Assembly: GCA_019751475.1 (NCBI GenBank) | Contig: JAIENH010000047.1 | Coordinates: 1 to 9,831 of the forward strand | Length of the DNA stretch: 9,831 bases | Reading direction: 5' to 3' | Source: Cyclobacteriaceae bacterium | GTDB lineage: Bacteria; Bacteroidota; Bacteroidia; Cytophagales; Cyclobacteriaceae | Shown: positions 7,009 through 9,831 of the stretch, piece by piece | Numbering within the stretch: position 1 is the stretch's first letter | How the letters are laid out: every line of letters begins with the position of its first letter | The notes under the pieces: generated by a model | What the model was told of the DNA's origin: nothing | The model's input: the letters and a program-made list of their open reading frames with translations, nothing else | Database searches by the model: none | Program-made: the position numbers and the translations under genes

Positions 7009-7061
7009 AGGTGGCTGCTGTCATGGTCATGGGTGGATTTGGGGCAGCCACCTTCTTTTTT
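7009..7061 (+). terminator. Inverted repeat followed by T tract, long-loop terminator
   Basis: AGGTGGCTGC (7009-7018) and GCAGCCACCT (7044-7053) are perfect 10-bp inverted arms, followed at once by TCTTTTTT (7054-7061). This is the form of a rho-independent terminator. The 25-base loop is unusually long and rich in GGT/ATGG. It would end transcription of the kinase-regulator operon before the metalloprotease promoter. Confidence 0.6.
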
Positions 7062-7080
7062 CCGCCCATCTTGCCTCTCC

Positions 7081-7112
7081 TTGATAACTGCCAGTCATTT
7101 CCTTAGCTTTTG
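7081..7112 (+). promoter_or_regulatory. Bacteroidota-type promoter of the metalloprotease gene
   Basis: TTG at 7081-7083 is followed after exactly 20 bases by TAGCTTTTG (7104-7112). This resembles the -33 TTG and -7 TAnnTTTG elements of the Bacteroidota housekeeping sigma factor, with one extra T in the -7 box. It lies just past the terminator candidate and would give a short, A/T-rich leader before the ATG at 7131. Confidence 0.45.
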
Positions 7113-7130
7113 GGGTTTTAAAAAATTATC

Positions 7131-9626
7131 ATGAGGAAAACCCTGTTGGCATTGATGACGGTATTGTCATTATCAGCCTATTCACAAAAGAAGAAATCTA
7201 CCCCGGAAGTATCACCACAACCCTCGAGCCAACCGGCATCCGTGCTGGAGGCGAAAACGTCCGGGATGAAAAAGTATCCGGGTTATGTGGAGTTTTATTA
7301 TGATGAAAAGCAAGACAAGATTTTTTTGCTGATCAATAAATTTGACTCGGAGCTCCTGTATGTTGAATCCCTTACGGCTGCTGTAGGATCTAATGATATC
7401 GGTCTGGATCGCAATCAATTGGGTCGCGAGCGGGTGGTAAAATTTGAAAAGCGAGGCCCTAAAATTCTGTTGACAGAAATTAACCAGGGCTTTCGCGCAA
7501 TAGGTGAAAATGCAGCCGAGCGAAAAGCCGTGCAAGAATCGTTTGCCCAATCTGTACTTTGGGGCTTCACCGCTGTGGCGGAAGAAAATGGAAGTGTATT
7601 AGTGGATGCGTCCGATTTCTTTTTGCAAGATGCTCACGATGTAGTCGGATCACTGAAAAATTCCCAACAGGGAAATTACTCACTCGACAAGACTCGATCA
7701 GCTTTTTACCTTCCGCGCACCAAGAACTTCCCGCAGAATTCAGAGTTTGAAGTAACCCTAACCTTCACCGGTCAGCCTACGGGAAATTATATCAGGAGTG
7801 TAGCACCTACGGCTTCCAGTGTTTCCGTGCGTGAACATTTCTCCTTCGTACAACTGCCTGACAATAACTACAAGCCTCGCGCATTTGATCCGCGTGCCGG
7901 CTACTATCCAATTTCATATTATGATTATGCCACACCTATAAGTGAGCCACTGGAGAAACGGTTTATCACACGTCATCGACTGGAAAAGAAAGATCCCGCG
8001 GCAGCGGTGAGTGAGCCGGTAAAGCCCATCATCTACTACATGGATCCGGGAGCACCCGAGCCTATTCGTTCAGCCTTGATGGAAGGCGCGCGGTGGTGGG
8101 ATCAAGCCTTTGAAGCAGCCGGGTACAAAGGCGCTTTCCGGGTGGAGGTACTGCCAGAAGATGCCGATCCGATGGATGTTCGCTACAATGTAATCAACTG
8201 GGTGCACCGGTCAACGCGCGGATGGTCGTATGGAGCTTCTGTTACCGATCCGCGCACAGGAGAAATTATAAAAGGGCACGTCACGCTGGGCTCACTTCGT
8301 GTTCGTCAGGACTTCTTAATTGCAGAAGGCCTGCTCGCTCCGTATGAAGAAGGCAAGCCTGTATCAAAAGAGATGGAGCAGATGGCTCTTAATAGGCTGC
8401 GGCAATTGGCGGCTCACGAAGTCGGCCACACACTCGGGCTTTCGCACGCTTACTCCTCCAGCAGCGAAGGTCGCGCCTCGGTGATGGATTATCCTCACCC
8501 ATTGGTAAAAATCACGAATGGTAAAATAGACTTGAGCGATGCGTATGACGACAAGATTGCTCCTTTTGATAAAGTATCTATTGCTTACGGCTATCAGCAT
8601 TTTCCACCGGGCACTAATGAATCGTCAGCTTTAAAAGAATTGATTCAAAACTCGCTGAAAGCAGGCCTTACTTTTTTGTCCGATCAAGATGGGCGGCCAA
8701 CAGGCGGAGCGCATCCATACACTCACTTGTGGGACAATGGCAAAGATCCTTCGGAGGAACTGAACCGCGTGATGGAGATTCGTGCCTTGGCGTTGCGTCA
8801 ATTTGGTGAAAACAATATTCGGCCAGGTGCGCCCATGGCCACGCTGGAAGAAGTGCTGGTACCGATGTATTTCTTTCATCGCTATCAGACGGAGGCTGCC
8901 TCAAAAGTAGTGGGCGGTCTTAACTATCGGTATGCATTGCGGGGAGACGGCCAGCCCGTAGCTGACTTGCTTTCACCGCAGCAAGAATTGAATGCACTGG
9001 AGGCACTGCTAAAAACGGTGCAACCTTCTGCTCTTGTGCTTCCGGAAAACCTACTAAAGATTATTCCACCAAGGCCATTAGGCTACACGCGTCATCGCGA
9101 ATTGATAAAAGGTCGCACGGATTTGACATTTGATCCTTTGGCTGCAGCCGAGACAGCCGCTGATCTAACGTTCAGCTTGATATTGCACCCAGCCAGGGCT
9201 AATCGTTTGTTCGAACATCACTCGCGTGATGCACGCCTGCCTGCGCTTGAAAGTGTGATAGACCGACTGCTGAGCGCTACAGTAAAAGCGAATCCTAAAA
9301 ATGGATACGAGGGTGCTGTGCAAATGTCTATCGACCATGCACTGTTTAACAACCTGGCAAGTCTTGCTTTAGATAAAGACGCATCAGCACCTACAAAAGC
9401 AATTACCATGATGAAGCTGACGCAGCTCAAATCATGGTTGTCAACAAAAGCAACCGTTACTGCCGATGAGGAGTGGAAGGCATTTTATACGTACCTCAGC
9501 TCGCAGGCAGAGAAACTGGCAGACGACCCGGATGAATTTAAGCAAGAGAATCTTTTACCAGCACCTCCGGGTCAGCCCATTGGTGACATGGACTATGAAT
9601 TTTGCGCACCAATAATAAAGCGATAG
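7131..9626 (+). CDS. Exported zinc metalloprotease (DUF5117/DUF4953 type)
   Basis: This 831-residue protein begins with a signal peptide (MRKTLLALMTVLSLSAYS, cut before Q19) and a short Lys/Pro/Ser-rich linker. Residues about 50-290 match in feel the N-terminal DUF5117-type region (GYVEFYYDE, LLYVESLTAAVGSNDIGLDR, FEKRGPKILL). The catalytic domain follows, with PIIYYMDPGAPEPIRSALME (299-318), then AAHEVGHTLGLSHAYSSS (427-444), a full HExxHxxGxxH zinc site with ligands H429, H433 and H439 and catalytic E430. ASVMDYP (449-455) is the Met-turn typical of metzincins. The C-terminal region of about 340 residues is helical and of DUF4953 character. Length and motif order are normal for the family, and the active site is intact. 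There is no C-terminal sorting domain for type IX secretion, so a periplasmic or outer-membrane-facing location is likely. Substrates are unknown. It has its own promoter candidate and lies 53 bases before another exported protein gene. Confidence 0.9.
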   Translation: MRKTLLALMTVLSLSAYSQKKKSTPEVSPQPSSQPASVLEAKTSGMKKYPGYVEFYYDEKQDKIFLLINKFDSELLYVESLTAAVGSNDIGLDRNQLGRERVVKFEKRGPKILLTEINQGFRAIGENAAERKAVQESFAQSVLWGFTAVAEENGSVLVDASDFFLQDAHDVVGSLKNSQQGNYSLDKTRSAFYLPRTKNFPQNSEFEVTLTFTGQPTGNYIRSVAPTASSVSVREHFSFVQLPDNNYKPRAFDPRAGYYPISYYDYATPISEPLEKRFITRHRLEKKDPAAAVSEPVKPIIYYMDPGAPEPIRSALMEGARWWDQAFEAAGYKGAFRVEVLPEDADPMDVRYNVINWVHRSTRGWSYGASVTDPRTGEIIKGHVTLGSLRVRQDFLIAEGLLAPYEEGKPVSKEMEQMALNRLRQLAAHEVGHTLGLSHAYSSSSEGRASVMDYPHPLVKITNGKIDLSDAYDDKIAPFDKVSIAYGYQHFPPGTNESSALKELIQNSLKAGLTFLSDQDGRPTGGAHPYTHLWDNGKDPSEELNRVMEIRALALRQFGENNIRPGAPMATLEEVLVPMYFFHRYQTEAASKVVGGLNYRYALRGDGQPVADLLSPQQELNALEALLKTVQPSALVLPENLLKIIPPRPLGYTRHRELIKGRTDLTFDPLAAAETAADLTFSLILHPARANRLFEHHSRDARLPALESVIDRLLSATVKANPKNGYEGAVQMSIDHALFNNLASLALDKDASAPTKAITMMKLTQLKSWLSTKATVTADEEWKAFYTYLSSQAEKLADDPDEFKQENLLPAPPGQPIGDMDYEFCAPIIKR

Positions 9627-9679
9627 CCAACTCATAATTTGATACAAACACAAAAAAACCAGCAACTAAAATCTTTACT

Positions 9680-9831
9680 ATGAAATACTTTATCAGCATT
9701 GTAGTCTTTGTTTTGATGGCGGCAGGCTCCTTCGCCCAAAAAATTGACATGGACAAAATTAAAGGCTACAAGCCCCGCAGCATTGGCCCGGCAGGCATGA
9801 GCGGTCGCATCACCGCAATTGATGTTGTGGT
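9680..9831 (+). CDS. Secreted VPS10/BNR-repeat-like protein, N-terminal fragment
   Basis: An open frame begins at the ATG at 9680 and runs off the right edge after 50 codons and two bases. The start is well supported: residues 1-19 form a signal peptide (MKYFISIVVFVLMAAGSFA, cut before Q20) and an AT-rich leader precedes it. The mature start continues with KGYKPRSIGPAGMSGRITAI (28-47). This is very like the opening of large Bacteroidota proteins annotated as sortilin/VPS10-domain or WD40/YVTN/BNR-like glycosyl hydrolase, in which an Arg-x-Ile-Gly-Pro-Ala-x-Met-Ser-Gly-Arg block starts the first propeller. The assignment rests on this short block. The gap of 53 bases after the metalloprotease gene has no clear terminator, so the two may be co-transcribed. 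Confidence 0.72.
   Translation, partial: MKYFISIVVFVLMAAGSFAQKIDMDKIKGYKPRSIGPAGMSGRITAIDVV

Noticed and set aside
9627..9650. ATAATTTG as a -7 box for the last gene
   Set aside because: It misses the TAnnTTTG spacing by one base and has no TTG at the proper distance; co-transcription with the metalloprotease gene explains the layout equally well.

Overview
The window looks like a chromosomal segment of a Bacteroidota bacterium, most likely from the Cytophagales. The signs are signal peptides ending in Ala-Gln, almost no Shine-Dalgarno sequences before AT-rich start regions, a TTG/TAnnTTTG-type promoter, and typical families of that phylum: a Reg_prop/Y_Y_Y sensor kinase, a DUF5117/DUF4953-type zinc metalloprotease and a YncE/phosphoesterase-type protein. 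The species cannot be named from the sequence.

Layout. (1) 1-610, + strand: the C-terminal part of an alkaline-phosphatase-superfamily phosphoesterase, cut by the window edge. (2) 714-2138, - strand: an exported M20D/AbgB-like amidohydrolase, convergent with the phosphoesterase and separated from it by a strong hairpin. (3) 2139-2386: no gene; it holds a perfect GC-rich REP-like palindrome and a longer-range inverted repeat. (4) 2387-3207, - strand: an ECF sigma factor and a small single-span membrane protein joined by an ATGA overlap. (5) 3208-3344: a divergent intergenic region with a 7-bp dyad. (6) 3345-6888, + strand: a beta-propeller sensor histidine kinase and a NarL/LuxR response regulator, overlapping by 38 bases. 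(7) 6889-7130: no gene; it holds two terminator candidates and a promoter candidate. (8) 7131-9626, + strand: an exported metzincin-like zinc metalloprotease. (9) 9680-9831, + strand: the first 50 codons of a secreted protein resembling the start of VPS10/BNR-repeat proteins, cut by the window edge.

How the genes may work together. The kinase and regulator form one signalling unit: a periplasmic propeller senses an unknown signal, a HisKA_3/HATPase core passes phosphate to the receiver, and the LuxR domain binds DNA. The ECF sigma factor diverges from this unit and could share its control region. The amidohydrolase, metalloprotease and BNR-like protein all carry signal peptides and fit peptide or amide scavenging in the periplasm or outside the cell, but nothing in the sequence proves that they are targets of either regulator. 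I found no RNA gene, CRISPR array, transposase or phage gene. Most of the window reads as ordinary core-type sequence. The least explained items are the small membrane protein beside the sigma factor, the divergent dyad and the REP-like palindrome.
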